From an uncultured Asticcacaulis sp. (GTDB lineage: Bacteria > Pseudomonadota > Alphaproteobacteria > Caulobacterales > Caulobacteraceae), in contig CAKZJB010000035.1 of assembly GCA_936940865.1 (NCBI GenBank), positions 1 to 51,222 of the forward strand: a stretch of 51,222 bases of DNA, written 5' to 3'. Positions 25,701 through 33,875 of the stretch are shown here, one piece after another. Under the pieces are notes generated by a model. The model saw only the letters and a program-made list of their open reading frames with translations. It had not been told where the DNA came from and searched no databases. Position 1 is the stretch's first letter, and each line of letters begins with the position of its first letter. The position numbers were made by a program, and so were the translations under genes.

Positions 25701-26432
25701 TTCGTGATGCAGTGGGAAGAGCGGACCGGCCGGCGCACGGAGGTCAGCCGCCTCTTCGAGGCGCCCACCGTGGCAGCGTTCGCCGGCGCGCCCCCGCCGG
25801 ACGTCCGGGGACTGCTCGACCGCCAGCGCGCGCACCTTTCCACCTGGCGCGAAGGCCGCGCCGAGCCCGGGGGCTTCCTGTTCGCCCGCAATGCCTCGGG
25901 TCCGCGCCCGCCGCTGTTCTGGTGCTGCCAGGGCTATGAGGAACTGGACCAGCTGGCGCGGCATCTCGATCCGCGGCAGCCGCTCACCGGCATGCGTTCC
26001 GGCCACCTGATCATGGACTATACCCCGGACGCCATCGCCGAGCTGGCCAATGCCTATGCCGCCGAAATCGACCGCCGGCAGCCAGAGGGCCCCATCATGC
26101 TGGGCGGCAATTGCCAGGGCGCGGTGATTGCCCATGGCGTCGCCGCCGCGCTGCGCCGGAGGGGCCGCCGGACAGGCCCGCTGATCCTGATGGAGGAGAG
26201 CGATTTCCGGCCTCACGACGGCCCGGTGGTGCTGCTTTACGGCCGCGACAGCCACCTCAATCCGTTCAGAAACGGCGCCGATCCGTCGCAGACCCTCCGG
26301 GACGCCTACCCCGCCGGCTTTTCCGTCTCCTTCATCCCCGGCCGGCACGGGCTGTTCTTCACGCCGGAAAACGTGCCGGGCCTGGCGGCGGCCATCGAGG
26401 CCGTCATGAGCCGGACCGTCAGCTGGCCGTGA
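22746..26432 (+). CDS. Single-module NRPS, C-A-T-TE, with Cys-type thioesterase
   Basis: A 1228-residue free-standing nonribosomal peptide synthetase. The condensation domain (about 10-420) has an intact HHLVIDG motif (H133-G139). The adenylation domain (about 440-930) has FTSGSTGTPKGA, YGPTETS, YRTGDLARL and PGGKIDR. Reading the specificity pocket by eye gives D,T,W,D,L,G,T,I,G,K, which I cannot match to a known amino acid; the acidic residue in fourth position might favour a basic side chain. The carrier domain has S980 (LGGDSLKA). The thioesterase (about 1020-1225) has GGNCQGA with C1123 where Ser is usual, and H1201 (GRHGLFF). Start 22746 follows the terminator; its ribosome site is weak. 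No phosphopantetheinyl transferase, MbtH protein or other module is nearby. The product is unknown; an acyl or aminoacyl donor must come from elsewhere. Confidence 0.92.
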   Translation: MSPAHVSHPASALQTAVALSPFAGARPDPHHLLWAVDIDGPVDFDALRQALHATVARHPGLCSVFRWRDARFEVHETAASRVIFDRTDLRPEAADAAACAFGEQPYDLEHGPLHRFRLLRTGPDRHVLLCAFHHLVIDGTSWPIFVRDLATALEGKPLPPPPAQAEAARDSAAARAFWQDHVQGLGSVFELPSGTGGPRDSDGRHLTAPLPASVSQALHASARALGTSPFRMALAVFAALLSRLARRGDIALGTVLAGRPLTGDDAVGFHVNTTLLRAEVTETTTLRGLCAVMGDTLDQCVRHQGWPMREAARAFGLSHDPRVNAFTEAAFVKMPRRLSLRAADLALRERRIFLGGTERDLCVYFQETAGGFETTWSWRASRFGAETVARWQVLYARLLEQALADPDAPLDRLDLVAPEERRQLLNIGNATRHDFAGRDVLHRLVEAQVRRTPERICVISPGRQWTYREINAAANRLAAQLAARGIGRGGMVPLLMDPSAEMLIAELAVMKTGAAFVPLSPDWPAGRIAELLARLGGAPVLAAGTPRHLPGGADVIDVAADTGRSDPGDPQTVTSLDDAIYCIFTSGSTGTPKGALNRHRGIVNRLLSMTRHLGHPEADTVLATAPGTTDTLTWQYFWPLTHGGRVVTAPRREVVVPEGICRLIARHGVTFIDLVPSVFKLLTNHLRDTGADIPTLRMVLVGGETMNPQDVRTFRALRPATEVLNTYGPTETSIGVLWHRVTDPVEDPIPLGRPFDNIVAIVLDRHGNLAPQGLAGELCVGGDCIGLGYLGDPAATRDRFIANPFPELQCDTLYRTGDLARLRPDGLIDYLGRLDDQIKIRGHRVEPGEIEAALQAHPAVEQAVVTAAPGTSVLTAFLVFRDGLPVPSAAELRQTLSARLPRHMVPQAFVGVPHIPVRPGGKIDRAAVAALPGQALRDHKPFVPPQGTDEAAVAEVWRAVLGIARIGRDDNFFHDLGGDSLKALIFVMQWEERTGRRTEVSRLFEAPTVAAFAGAPPPDVRGLLDRQRAHLSTWREGRAEPGGFLFARNASGPRPPLFWCCQGYEELDQLARHLDPRQPLTGMRSGHLIMDYTPDAIAELANAYAAEIDRRQPEGPIMLGGNCQGAVIAHGVAAALRRRGRRTGPLILMEESDFRPHDGPVVLLYGRDSHLNPFRNGADPSQTLRDAYPAGFSVSFIPGRHGLFFTPENVPGLAAAIEAVMSRTVSWP

Positions 26433-26958
26433 TGGTCGAAGACACCCTGGGCCGCTCGAAATAGACGCGCGACAGGCTGTAGGTGCTCCTTATCGCCAGC
26501 AACGACGTGAAAGGCGACGAAAAGGTATACCTGACGCGCACCACGACCATGTCCTCGTCGCTGCGCATCACCGCCGTGTCGATCGCCGCCGGCGACGGCG
26601 CGCCGGCGCTGAGGGCCGTATCGTTATAGGCCTTGCACCAGCGCACGACCTGGGCGCCGGCCGTATTGGTGTAGACGGCGCACGCCAGGACGCTGAGCGC
26701 ACTGCTGTCGTAGGGAGAGACGATCACCGTATCGGCTGCGAAAATGTCCGACGCCGAACTGGTGCTCAGCGTCTCCGACTGCGCGATCAGGTCGGCCGTG
26801 GTGGCGGCGATCTGATTGACGCGGCGCTGGGCGCTCAACGCCTCGCACACCTCCACGACGCCGGCGAATATCAGGACCAGCACCGGCGCGACGAAGGCGA
26901 ACTCGATGGCGGCGACGCCCCGGCGGTCATCGATCAGGCGGCGGGCAAAACGGCGCAT
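26419..26958 (-). CDS. TadE/TadF-like pilus-assembly pseudopilin
   Basis: A 179-residue protein with the TadE-family N-terminus: a short basic start, DDRRGVAAIEFAFVAPVLVL as a prepilin-like segment at residues 10-29, and a single membrane helix to about residue 38. The rest is an exported domain with two Cys (LACAVYT, VRWCKAY) that could form a disulfide. In Tad systems such proteins are minor pilins needed for Flp pilus assembly. The start at 26958 overlaps the upstream gene stop in ATGA. Its stop lies 14 bases inside the end of the convergent NRPS gene. No Tad ATPase, secretin or Flp pilin is in the window. Confidence 0.8.
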   Translation of the reverse strand: MRRFARRLIDDRRGVAAIEFAFVAPVLVLIFAGVVEVCEALSAQRRVNQIAATTADLIAQSETLSTSSASDIFAADTVIVSPYDSSALSVLACAVYTNTAGAQVVRWCKAYNDTALSAGAPSPAAIDTAVMRSDEDMVVVRVRYTFSSPFTSLLAIRSTYSLSRVYFERPRVSSTITAS

Positions 26959-27482
26959 CACGAATAGGGCTCGTTCTTGAACACGGCCGATGCGCCCAGC
27001 AAGGTGTCGCCGTTCGACAGGCGGACATTGGCGTAGCCATAAGGGTTGAGGAACGGCGTCCACGGCAGGTAGGCGCGCAGCACCACGATATCGCCGGCAT
27101 TGCCCATGTCGAAGGTGGACGAGGAATTGAGAACGCCCTTGGTGACCGGCAGGCTGGTGTCGGCGTTGGCAAAGCTCGACGCCACCGAGACGGAAACGTA
27201 AAGGTTGCCGTTGCAGTCGTAGAGATCGTCGATGCCCGCGCAAATCCTGGCCTTGATGGCGGACAGCGTAAGGCTTTCGCCCTGGGCCTGGCCGGTGCGG
27301 ATCAGGCGGGCGGCATCGCGCACCGACTTTTCCAGAGCCGCCTGGGTGAAGTACATCAGGGCCGTGCCGAGGATCGCGCCGACCAGGGCGAAGAAGACCG
27401 TCGCCAGCAGCGCGAATTCGACCGCCACGCCGCCACGGCGGTCGCCGGCCCATGCCGACAGGCGATTGAAACGTCCCTTCAT
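26958..27482 (-). CDS. TadE-like pilus-assembly pseudopilin
   Basis: A 174-residue protein beginning MKGRFNRLSAWAGDRRGG, then VAVEFALLATVFFALVGAIL (about 19-40), the TadE signature of RxG..AVEFA plus one membrane helix. The exported part has a pair of Cys (ARICAGIDDLYDC) and ends with beta-rich sequence. The start at 27482 overlaps the stop of the TadG-like gene, and the stop overlaps the next start, so the three genes form one coupled unit. Expected to be a minor component of a Tad/Flp-type surface structure. Confidence 0.82.
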   Translation of the reverse strand: MKGRFNRLSAWAGDRRGGVAVEFALLATVFFALVGAILGTALMYFTQAALEKSVRDAARLIRTGQAQGESLTLSAIKARICAGIDDLYDCNGNLYVSVSVASSFANADTSLPVTKGVLNSSSTFDMGNAGDIVVLRAYLPWTPFLNPYGYANVRLSNGDTLLGASAVFKNEPYS

Positions 27483-28882
27483 CACTGCACCAGCCGGATC
27501 ATGTTTTCGTACTTCTCGAACAGCGAAGTCATGCTGGCGGTGATCGTGCTCGACGACGAGGCTTCCATGTAGAGCGAGGAATTGGTGGCGCACTGTTCCA
27601 GGGCGACGGGCAGGTATTGTTGCCGCGTGGTCGACGCGCTCGTTCCCGCCTTGATCGTCCCGCTCCAGGTGGATGGCATGGTGGAGCCCAGCGTGCCGTT
27701 ATAACCCCAGTCGAGCGGCACGGGCAGGTAGGTGGTGTACAGCACCGACACGGTAACGCCCTTGTCTTTCAGGTAGTCGCACCAGGACGGATTGAGCGGC
27801 GCGACATTGCTGGCGACGGAGGCCATCGGATATCCGATACACAGGCTGCCGTACCATTTCGTACAGGCGGACGATTTGGAGCTGGTCCGCGTCACCCATG
27901 AACGGGCCGACTGTACGCCGTCGGTGACCATCATGACGAACTTCTTGGGCGTCACGGCGGTCTTGCCGTCGCCGCTGGTGCCGGCCAGGGACGCCATGGC
28001 TTTCAGGGACGTGTCGAAATAGGTGCCGTCCACCGAAGTCGAGGTCGTGCTCGACAGGGCCGACACCGCCGACGCGGTGGTGAAGGTCGGCGCCAGGATC
28101 TGGGTGGCCGTGGTGTTGAGGAAATAGACGCCGACCTTGATGCGCCTGTGGCTGGGGTCGACGGCGTCGATGGCGCTGATCACGCCCTTGGCGGCATTGA
28201 TCAGGACCGCGTTGCGCAAGGCGATGCCGGCCGCGGACGCGTAGGCATTGTTGTTTGAATAGTAGACGCCGTTTACCGTGTGGGCGTCCCCCGTATGGCA
28301 GCCGAATTCGCAGCTGATATTGCTGCGCATCGTCGCCTGGCCGGTCGTGTCGGCCGCCAGGTCTTCGGACGCCGACGTGTCGAGCAGCAGATAGACGTTC
28401 AGGTAATAGGTTCCGGGCCCGAGCGCCTCGCTGGTCGCCGAGATGGGAATCGTGTCCGTGCCGAACAGGTGCATGAAGACCGTGTCGACCGAACCCGAGG
28501 CGCTGGCGCTGATCGTATAGCTGGTCCGGTCGATGGCGATCGTGCCCAGCGTATAGGCGGAAGATTCTTCCTGGTCGACCAGCCAGGTCCTGACATTGGC
28601 GGACAACTGCGAGTCGGACAGGGAATTGTAGTCCTTGACGCTGGCCAGCATGGCGGCGTCGATATCCTGCTGCAGACGATCGCGGGCGTTGAAGGCGCGA
28701 ATATAGTCGATGCCGATCCCCACGCTCATGACCAGCGGCACCAGCAGAAGAGCAAAGGCAATGCCGATATTGCCGTCGACACGCCGCAAGGTGCCGTACA
28801 GCTTTTGCGCGAGCCGCCAGGTCGCCCCGGCTTCACGCCTTCGTCCCGGCTCCCGGCGGCCGTTTTGGTCGTGACGTCGCAT
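27482..28882 (-). CDS. TadG-like membrane-anchored protein with von Willebrand A domain
   Basis: A 466-residue protein with a basic N-terminus, a TadG-type membrane segment (about 38-60, GNIGIAFALLLVPLVMSVGI), a helix that follows (RDRLQQDIDAAMLAS), and a long exported von Willebrand factor A-like domain. The metal-site motif is D168-x-S170-x-S172 (LLLDTSASE), with a later MVTDGVQSA strand. Several Cys (SCEFGCH, ACTKWYGSLC) may form disulfides. TadG proteins take part in Flp pilus assembly or anchoring. The start is uncertain: GTG at 28888 is two codons upstream of the chosen ATG, and neither has a clear ribosome site. Confidence 0.82.
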   Translation of the reverse strand: MRRHDQNGRREPGRRREAGATWRLAQKLYGTLRRVDGNIGIAFALLLVPLVMSVGIGIDYIRAFNARDRLQQDIDAAMLASVKDYNSLSDSQLSANVRTWLVDQEESSAYTLGTIAIDRTSYTISASASGSVDTVFMHLFGTDTIPISATSEALGPGTYYLNVYLLLDTSASEDLAADTTGQATMRSNISCEFGCHTGDAHTVNGVYYSNNNAYASAAGIALRNAVLINAAKGVISAIDAVDPSHRRIKVGVYFLNTTATQILAPTFTTASAVSALSSTTSTSVDGTYFDTSLKAMASLAGTSGDGKTAVTPKKFVMMVTDGVQSARSWVTRTSSKSSACTKWYGSLCIGYPMASVASNVAPLNPSWCDYLKDKGVTVSVLYTTYLPVPLDWGYNGTLGSTMPSTWSGTIKAGTSASTTRQQYLPVALEQCATNSSLYMEASSSSTITASMTSLFEKYENMIRLVQ

Positions 28883-29218
28883 AGGCACGCTATTACGTAT
28901 GTTATAAATAAAAACGCTTTCGTTATTTCAAATGCTGAGATTCGCGCGGCCGCGCACTAAAAAAACGCAGACATAATTCCTGGTGACGCCATGAAATCGA
29001 TTACGCGGCGAGATTGTATCCATTTGAAAAAATCCTGTGCGCCGGCGAAGACGCGACAACAACTCAATCATTGGACGCACCCATTCATCTGACATGAGAG
29101 TATCGCCGGGACGGGCGCAATCATCCGCTGAGGCGGAACGAGGCTTCGATACGGGCGGCGAAGACATTCCGCCCGCAATGGTACGCCCCGTCCCGTCCCT
29201 TCGTAAATCGCGGACGGT
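28883..29218. other. 336-bp intergenic region upstream of the TadG-like gene
   Basis: No gene seen. A possible minus-strand promoter (TTGAAA at 28931-28926, TATAAC at 28906-28901, 19-bp spacer) lies just before the TadG-like gene in an AT-rich patch. The rest, toward 29218, is the 3' flank of the monooxygenase gene and has no convincing terminator. Confidence 0.4.
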
Positions 29219-29527
29219 CTATGCGCGCTCTTCGAATACGGCCACACTTTTCACGATGCCGTATTGCGCGGCGAAGGCGTCCGGATCGAAGCCGCTTTGC
29301 GCCTGGTGCGCCCCCAGCGCCTTGCCCGCCGCCACGACGCTTTCGGCATCCCGCCACTTTGCAATGGTGATGATGTTGACCGATCCCGGCCCCGACACCT
29401 TTTCCAGCCACTGGTCGCCCATGTAGCCCGGCTGGGTGCGGACCAGGTCCTGGGCAATGCGCGACTGGGCGAGGAATTCGTCGCGCGCCGCGTCCGGCAT
29501 GGCGTAGGTCGCAATTCTGTACAACAT
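29219..29527 (-). CDS. Antibiotic-biosynthesis-monooxygenase (ABM) domain protein
   Basis: A 102-residue single-domain protein of the ABM/ferredoxin-like fold: MLYRIATYAMPDAARDEF at the first strand and helix, then LVRTQPGYMGDQWLEK, a central strand SVNIITIAKWRDAES, and a closing helix-strand. Family members oxidise quinones or aromatic polyketides without a cofactor, or bind heme-like ligands; the substrate here is unknown. The gene is divergent from a MarR regulator, with two identical-type dyads in the 102-bp gap, so it is very likely induced by a ligand of that regulator, perhaps a phenolic or quinone compound. Confidence 0.85.
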   Translation of the reverse strand: MLYRIATYAMPDAARDEFLAQSRIAQDLVRTQPGYMGDQWLEKVSGPGSVNIITIAKWRDAESVVAAGKALGAHQAQSGFDPDAFAAQYGIVKSVAVFEERA

Positions 29528-29543
29528 GATGGCCTCTTGCTAA

Positions 29544-29562
29544 TTGTTGGCAACGCCAACGA
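29544..29562. promoter_or_regulatory. MarR operator 1
   Basis: TTGTTGG-CAACG-CCAACGA: 7-bp arms, nearly perfect dyad, 17 bp upstream of the monooxygenase start. Confidence 0.75.
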
Positions 29563-29592
29563 TATTGAAACCGTCGGCAGAGTCAATGAATT

Positions 29593-29611
29593 TTGTTGGT
29601 AGAGCCAACAT
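29593..29611. promoter_or_regulatory. MarR operator 2
   Basis: TTGTTGG-TAGAG-CCAACAT: the same dyad as operator 1 with its centre 49 bp away, 19 bp before the MarR start codon. Two copies in one divergent promoter fit autoregulation by the MarR protein. Confidence 0.75.
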
Positions 29612-29629
29612 TTTATGCGAAGGTGCCCC

Positions 29630-30085
29630 ATGGATATTACGAAAAACGCCGAAAAAGCCCCCGTTCTGAAGACCCTGCCGTCGCGTCTGCTCGGTCAGAC
29701 GGCGGCCCTGGTGGGGCGGGTGGCCGGGGACGCCCTGGCCGACGCCGGTTCGCACCGCTACGCCTTCGCCGTGCTGGCGACGCTCGACGCCTTCGGTCCC
29801 CTCTCCCAGGCCGAACTGTGCCGCCGCACCGATCTCGACCGCAGCGACATGAACGGCACGGTCAATGCGCTGGAGGCCGAAGGCTCGGTGACGCGGCGGC
29901 CCGACCCGGCCGACCGGCGGCAGAATATCGTCGCCCTGACCGAGGCCGGCCGGACGCGTTTCGACGATCTCGAGCGGCGCCTTTCGGCCGCGCAGGACAA
30001 GGCGCTGGCGCCGCTTTCCGGTGACGAGCGGGCCCTGCTGGTCCAGTTCCTCCAGCGCCTTCACGATCACCTGTCGCCGGGCTGA
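29630..30085 (+). CDS. MarR-family transcriptional regulator
   Basis: A 151-residue winged-helix dimer-type repressor. The recognition region runs LSQAELCRRTDLDRSDMNGTV and the wing LEAEGSVTRRPDPADRRQN, with helices at both ends for dimerisation (LLGQTAALVGRVAGDAL and ERALLVQFLQRLHDHL). The start at 29630 is chosen for AAGG seven bases upstream; an in-frame ATG at 29615 has no site. It faces the ABM monooxygenase gene across two matching dyads, so it most likely represses both itself and that gene until a small aromatic ligand binds. Confidence 0.92.
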   Translation: MDITKNAEKAPVLKTLPSRLLGQTAALVGRVAGDALADAGSHRYAFAVLATLDAFGPLSQAELCRRTDLDRSDMNGTVNALEAEGSVTRRPDPADRRQNIVALTEAGRTRFDDLERRLSAAQDKALAPLSGDERALLVQFLQRLHDHLSPG

Positions 30086-30105
30086 TTTCGGAAACGCCCT
30101 GTCAG

Positions 30106-30139
30106 AAAAAGAAACGGCGGCCACAGGGGCCGCCGTTTC
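30106..30139 (-). terminator. Rho-independent terminator of the second TonB receptor
   Basis: On the minus strand a 12-bp GC-rich stem (GAAACGGCGGCC / GGCCGCCGTTTC, loop of five) is followed by TTTTTCT, 21 bases after the receptor stop. Confidence 0.9.
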
Positions 30140-30160
30140 GCACGCACGCAGACGTTCGGT

Positions 30161-33100
30161 TTAGTACTTCAACCGGATGCCGACCTGGATGCGGCGGTCG
30201 TTCTTGTACCAGGCATAGGGCACGATCACCGCAGCCGCGTTCGGCGTGCTGGGCGAGTCGCCGAACACCTGCTGCATCAGCACGGTGTCGCTGCCCAATA
30301 TGTTGCTGCCCGACAGGTTCAGCTCCACATGGTCGTTGACCTTGTAGCGGATCGAGCCGTCGAGCGTCCCCATCGCCTTCTCCCACACCGGCAGGCCGAC
30401 GCAGCAGTCGAGCGCCGTGACGAGATAGGTCGAGCGCCAGTTATAGGCCAGGCGCGCCCCCCAGTTGCCTTTTTCGTACATGGCGACGACGTTGTAGGCG
30501 TCCTTCGACAGGCCTTCCAGCGCATGCGGATTGATCGAGTCCGTCTCTCCGTTGCCGCTGGTGCTGGTGGTGCCGCTGCCCGAATTGGTCGTCAGGTTGC
30601 TGTTCGACACGCCCTTGTTGACGATATGCGTATAGTTGGCCTGGACGCCCAGCCCCGACCAGAGGCCCGGCAGGAAGTCGAAATAGCGCTGATAGGCCAC
30701 TTCGAAGCCGTGGATGGCGGCGCCGTCGAGATTGACGGGCCCTGTCACCTTCACCGATTCCGTCACGCCGTTATTGGTGAAGGTGCGGTAATAGCTGCCG
30801 TTCTGGATGTAGTCGTAGAACTTCTTGTAGAACAGGTCGAAGCTGAACGATCCCACGGAGGCGAAGTAGTTTTCGAGCGACAGGTCGAACTGGTCGGCCG
30901 TCGTCGACTTGAGGTACGGGTTGCCGGCCTGGGCCGTGTAGACGAAGTTGTAGCCCGTGACATTGCCCGAAGAGTCGTAGGTGACGTAGGTCGAGGTGTT
31001 CGTCGTGTTGATGGTCGGCGCCGAGATGCTGACATAGTTCTTCAGCAGGCCGATGTCGGGCCGCGACATGGCGCGCGAGGCGGCGAAGCGCAGGAACCAC
31101 TGGTCCGTCAGGCCGAACTTCACGTTGAAGCTGGGCAGGACGTTGATGTGGACTTTATGCGTCGTGTCGGTCGCCGAGGCGCCGTTGCTGAAGTCCGTCA
31201 CCGCGCTGGTCAGCCAGCAACTGATGTTTGTGACGTTTGAGCCCGTCAACGGATCGGAGCACGAAGAGCTGGAATAGCTGTTGACCCATGACGAGGTCGG
31301 ATAGGAAATGCCGCCCGACGAGACATCCTCGGTCTGCACCCAGCGGACGCCGGCATTGCCCTGGACGGTGATGCCATTGAAGATCGTCTTGTCCCTGCCG
31401 CCGAATTTCAGCATGAGGTAGCCCGCCAGCGTCTTTTCGCTGATGCCCATGATTTCGGACTGGGTGTAGCAGCCGTCGACGACGTTCGTGCGCTCGCACA
31501 GCGGCGTCCAGCTGCCGACGCCGAGGGCATTCTTGCTGAGCGCGGCAGCCAAAGCCTGCTGGTCTTCCAGGACGCTCATCTTCATGAAGACGTAGTCGGT
31601 CTGGTTGGTCTTGCCGCCGCCATAGAAGCTGTTGCCGATGGATGCGACCTCGTACAGGCCCTGGTCGTAGCCGCCGAAGCAGCCATTGGCCGTCTTGGTG
31701 ATGTTGTAATATTCGCTCTGGTTACCCGAACATGCGGTCAGAGAATTGGTGTAGCCGCTGGTCCACGTATTGGCGACATTGGCCCAGTTATAGGCCGACC
31801 AGCGTACGGTCTGCTCGCGGTCGGAATAGCGCACGCCGGCCTTCAGCGTATCGAGCCAGGAGCCGTCGCCGAAACTGTATTGCACATCGAACCGTGACGA
31901 CAGCTCATGGCCATCGCTGTCTTCCATGTGGTCCATGACGTCGTAGTAGGAATAGTTGGACGGGTTGGTATAGCCGCCGGAATCCAGGTTGACATTGGTC
32001 GGCGACGAAAGGGTCAGGACCGGGTACTTGCCCGTCAGGTCCAGGCCCATGTCGGCATAGGTCGCCAGGCTGACCGAGATGTCGTAGTTCTTGACCTTGG
32101 ACTCGACGTACTGGACGTCGAAATTGGTCTTCCAGTGCGCGTCGGGATCCCATTTGAAATTGAACGACAGGTCGCGCGTGAATTCCTGATTGTGGTTGTA
32201 GCGCGTCGTCGTCGTCAGGTTCGCACCCTGCTGGTTGGGCGAGCAGCCGGCCCACGAGTAACAGGCGTTGACGAATTGCGTGCCCGAACTGTTCTGCGCG
32301 ATCTCGGCCGACGCCGAGTTGTCGGAACCCCACCAGCCGATCGGCGCCACCAGGGTGCCGGTCGCCAGCAGGCCGTTCGAACCAAAGGTCAGGCTGGTGC
32401 CATCGGCCGCTTCCACGATCGAGGACGAGGACAGGGGATTGTAGACCGACGTGCCGTACAGGCTGAAGGCCGAGGCCGAAACCGTGCGTTCGTGCCACTG
32501 GTTGTCGTAGTGGGTATCGTTGTATTGCAGCGTGGCCAGCATGGTGTGGTCGTGGTTCTGCCACTGGGCCGCCAGGGCCATGCCGTGCCGCTTGCGATCG
32601 TAGGTGTTGTCCGAATCGGTGACCGACGACGGAATATAGGCCCAGTTCGACGTGCCGAACTGCGAGCCGGAGCATGAGGTCGGGTCGGTCGAACTGACGC
32701 TGTTGCAGAAGGTGCCCATGCGGCCGAACTGGATGCCGTTGGTTTCGGTCTCGACATGCGAATAGGCATAATTGGCCATAAGGCCGAATTCGCCGAGCGG
32801 CGTATCCCAGCGGTTGGAATAGAGGCCCGAAATGTCCGGCGTCGTCTTGTTCGACACGTCGCCATAGGACAGGTCGGCCGACACGGCCATGATCTGGCTC
32901 TTGGAATCGAACGGCAGGCGCGTGCGCAGGTTGATCGTGCCGGCGATGCCGCCTTCGATCAGGTCCGCCGTCTGGTTCTTGTAGGTATCGACGCCGCCCA
33001 TCAGTTCCGGCGAAACGTCGCCCCACGACAGGCCCCGCGACGAGTTGGCGGTGAAGGTGTCGCGGCCGTTGAATTCCGAGCGGACCTGAGTCAGGCCGCG

Positions 33101-33472
33101 CACCAGCACGCCCGACGGCTCGGCCGAAAAGTGAGCGGTATCACCGGTGGCCGCGAAACGCGATACGGTGACGCCGGCCACGCGCTGCAGCGCCTCGGCG
33201 ACCGATTTGTCGGGGAAGGCGCCGATATCGGTGGCGGTGATCGAATCGACGACCGTGTCCGCGTCCTTCTTGATGGCCTGCGCGGTCTTCAGCGACTTGC
33301 GAACGCCGACGACGACCACTTCCTTGTCGCTCTTGTCCTTGGCCGTCGTGTCCGCCGTCTGCGCCCATACCGGCGCTGCGGCGCCGAGCGCCAGCGCCGT
33401 CAGCGCCGCCAGCGACACGCCCGTCCCAAGCCGCCGCTCTCCCATCCGGGCCTTGTTCTCTGCTTTAAGCAT
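30161..33472 (-). CDS. TonB-dependent receptor (Caulobacter/Xanthomonas large type)
   Basis: A 1103-residue outer-membrane receptor of the TIGR01782-like group common in Caulobacter and Xanthomonas, usually linked to uptake of plant-derived saccharides. It has a signal peptide (to about residue 38, PVWAQ), a TonB box-like EVVVVG, and a plug domain opening DTVVDSITATDIGAFPDKSVAEAL. Further plug pieces are VLVRGLTQVRSEFNGRD and IEGGIAGTINLRT, followed by a long barrel ending in VGIRLKY. The start at 33472 is supported by GGAG five to six bases upstream; a GTG at 33496 in frame lacks a site. The barrel carries several Cys pairs in extracellular-loop positions. No hydrolase is directly adjacent. 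Confidence 0.93.
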   Translation of the reverse strand: MLKAENKARMGERRLGTGVSLAALTALALGAAAPVWAQTADTTAKDKSDKEVVVVGVRKSLKTAQAIKKDADTVVDSITATDIGAFPDKSVAEALQRVAGVTVSRFAATGDTAHFSAEPSGVLVRGLTQVRSEFNGRDTFTANSSRGLSWGDVSPELMGGVDTYKNQTADLIEGGIAGTINLRTRLPFDSKSQIMAVSADLSYGDVSNKTTPDISGLYSNRWDTPLGEFGLMANYAYSHVETETNGIQFGRMGTFCNSVSSTDPTSCSGSQFGTSNWAYIPSSVTDSDNTYDRKRHGMALAAQWQNHDHTMLATLQYNDTHYDNQWHERTVSASAFSLYGTSVYNPLSSSSIVEAADGTSLTFGSNGLLATGTLVAPIGWWGSDNSASAEIAQNSSGTQFVNACYSWAGCSPNQQGANLTTTTRYNHNQEFTRDLSFNFKWDPDAHWKTNFDVQYVESKVKNYDISVSLATYADMGLDLTGKYPVLTLSSPTNVNLDSGGYTNPSNYSYYDVMDHMEDSDGHELSSRFDVQYSFGDGSWLDTLKAGVRYSDREQTVRWSAYNWANVANTWTSGYTNSLTACSGNQSEYYNITKTANGCFGGYDQGLYEVASIGNSFYGGGKTNQTDYVFMKMSVLEDQQALAAALSKNALGVGSWTPLCERTNVVDGCYTQSEIMGISEKTLAGYLMLKFGGRDKTIFNGITVQGNAGVRWVQTEDVSSGGISYPTSSWVNSYSSSSCSDPLTGSNVTNISCWLTSAVTDFSNGASATDTTHKVHINVLPSFNVKFGLTDQWFLRFAASRAMSRPDIGLLKNYVSISAPTINTTNTSTYVTYDSSGNVTGYNFVYTAQAGNPYLKSTTADQFDLSLENYFASVGSFSFDLFYKKFYDYIQNGSYYRTFTNNGVTESVKVTGPVNLDGAAIHGFEVAYQRYFDFLPGLWSGLGVQANYTHIVNKGVSNSNLTTNSGSGTTSTSGNGETDSINPHALEGLSKDAYNVVAMYEKGNWGARLAYNWRSTYLVTALDCCVGLPVWEKAMGTLDGSIRYKVNDHVELNLSGSNILGSDTVLMQQVFGDSPSTPNAAAVIVPYAWYKNDRRIQVGIRLKY

Positions 33473-33875
33473 TTTGTCTCCGATAGTGTTTTTCACACCC
33501 GGAATGCTTTGCTACAGAGATGAAATAGTTCATTTTGCAGCTTTATATTCCGAATGCTTGCTTTCAAGGCGACACAATCGACAGTCTGGAAAAGCCCAAT
33601 ACGGCATCCGCCCCACGCCCGGCCCTGTCGGCCGGACGCAGGTTCTCGTACCACAGGCTGACAATGCCTGTTTTTTTAAGGCGTTTCTCCACGACTATTA
33701 ATTATATCGTCTTTATTTATATATCGGAGCCAATTTTGGCCGCCAGTCGCATTTCAAGTATAACTGCGTTTCTCGGATGGCCGTATCAATAAAATCACCC
33801 ATTTTTACGGATAAGAATGGCATTTGCCACAATATCGAAACACTGTGGCAAGCTTGACGATCCTGACACTATGTT
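33473..33875. other. 403-bp intergenic region upstream of the TonB receptor
   Basis: No gene seen. The stretch 33670-33830 is AT-rich and probably carries the receptor promoter; I cannot pick one with confidence. The right end contains the terminator-like hairpin of the beta-propeller gene. Confidence 0.45.
33824..33851 (-). terminator. Terminator-like hairpin after the beta-propeller gene
   Basis: A perfect 8-bp stem (TTGCCACA / TGTGGCAA) with a 12-base loop, 24 bases past the stop codon. No strong T-run follows, so termination efficiency is doubtful. Confidence 0.45.

Noticed and set aside
24240-26348. 702-codon minus-strand open frame opposite the NRPS
   Set aside because: The NRPS has all core motifs on the plus strand; the antisense frame shows none.
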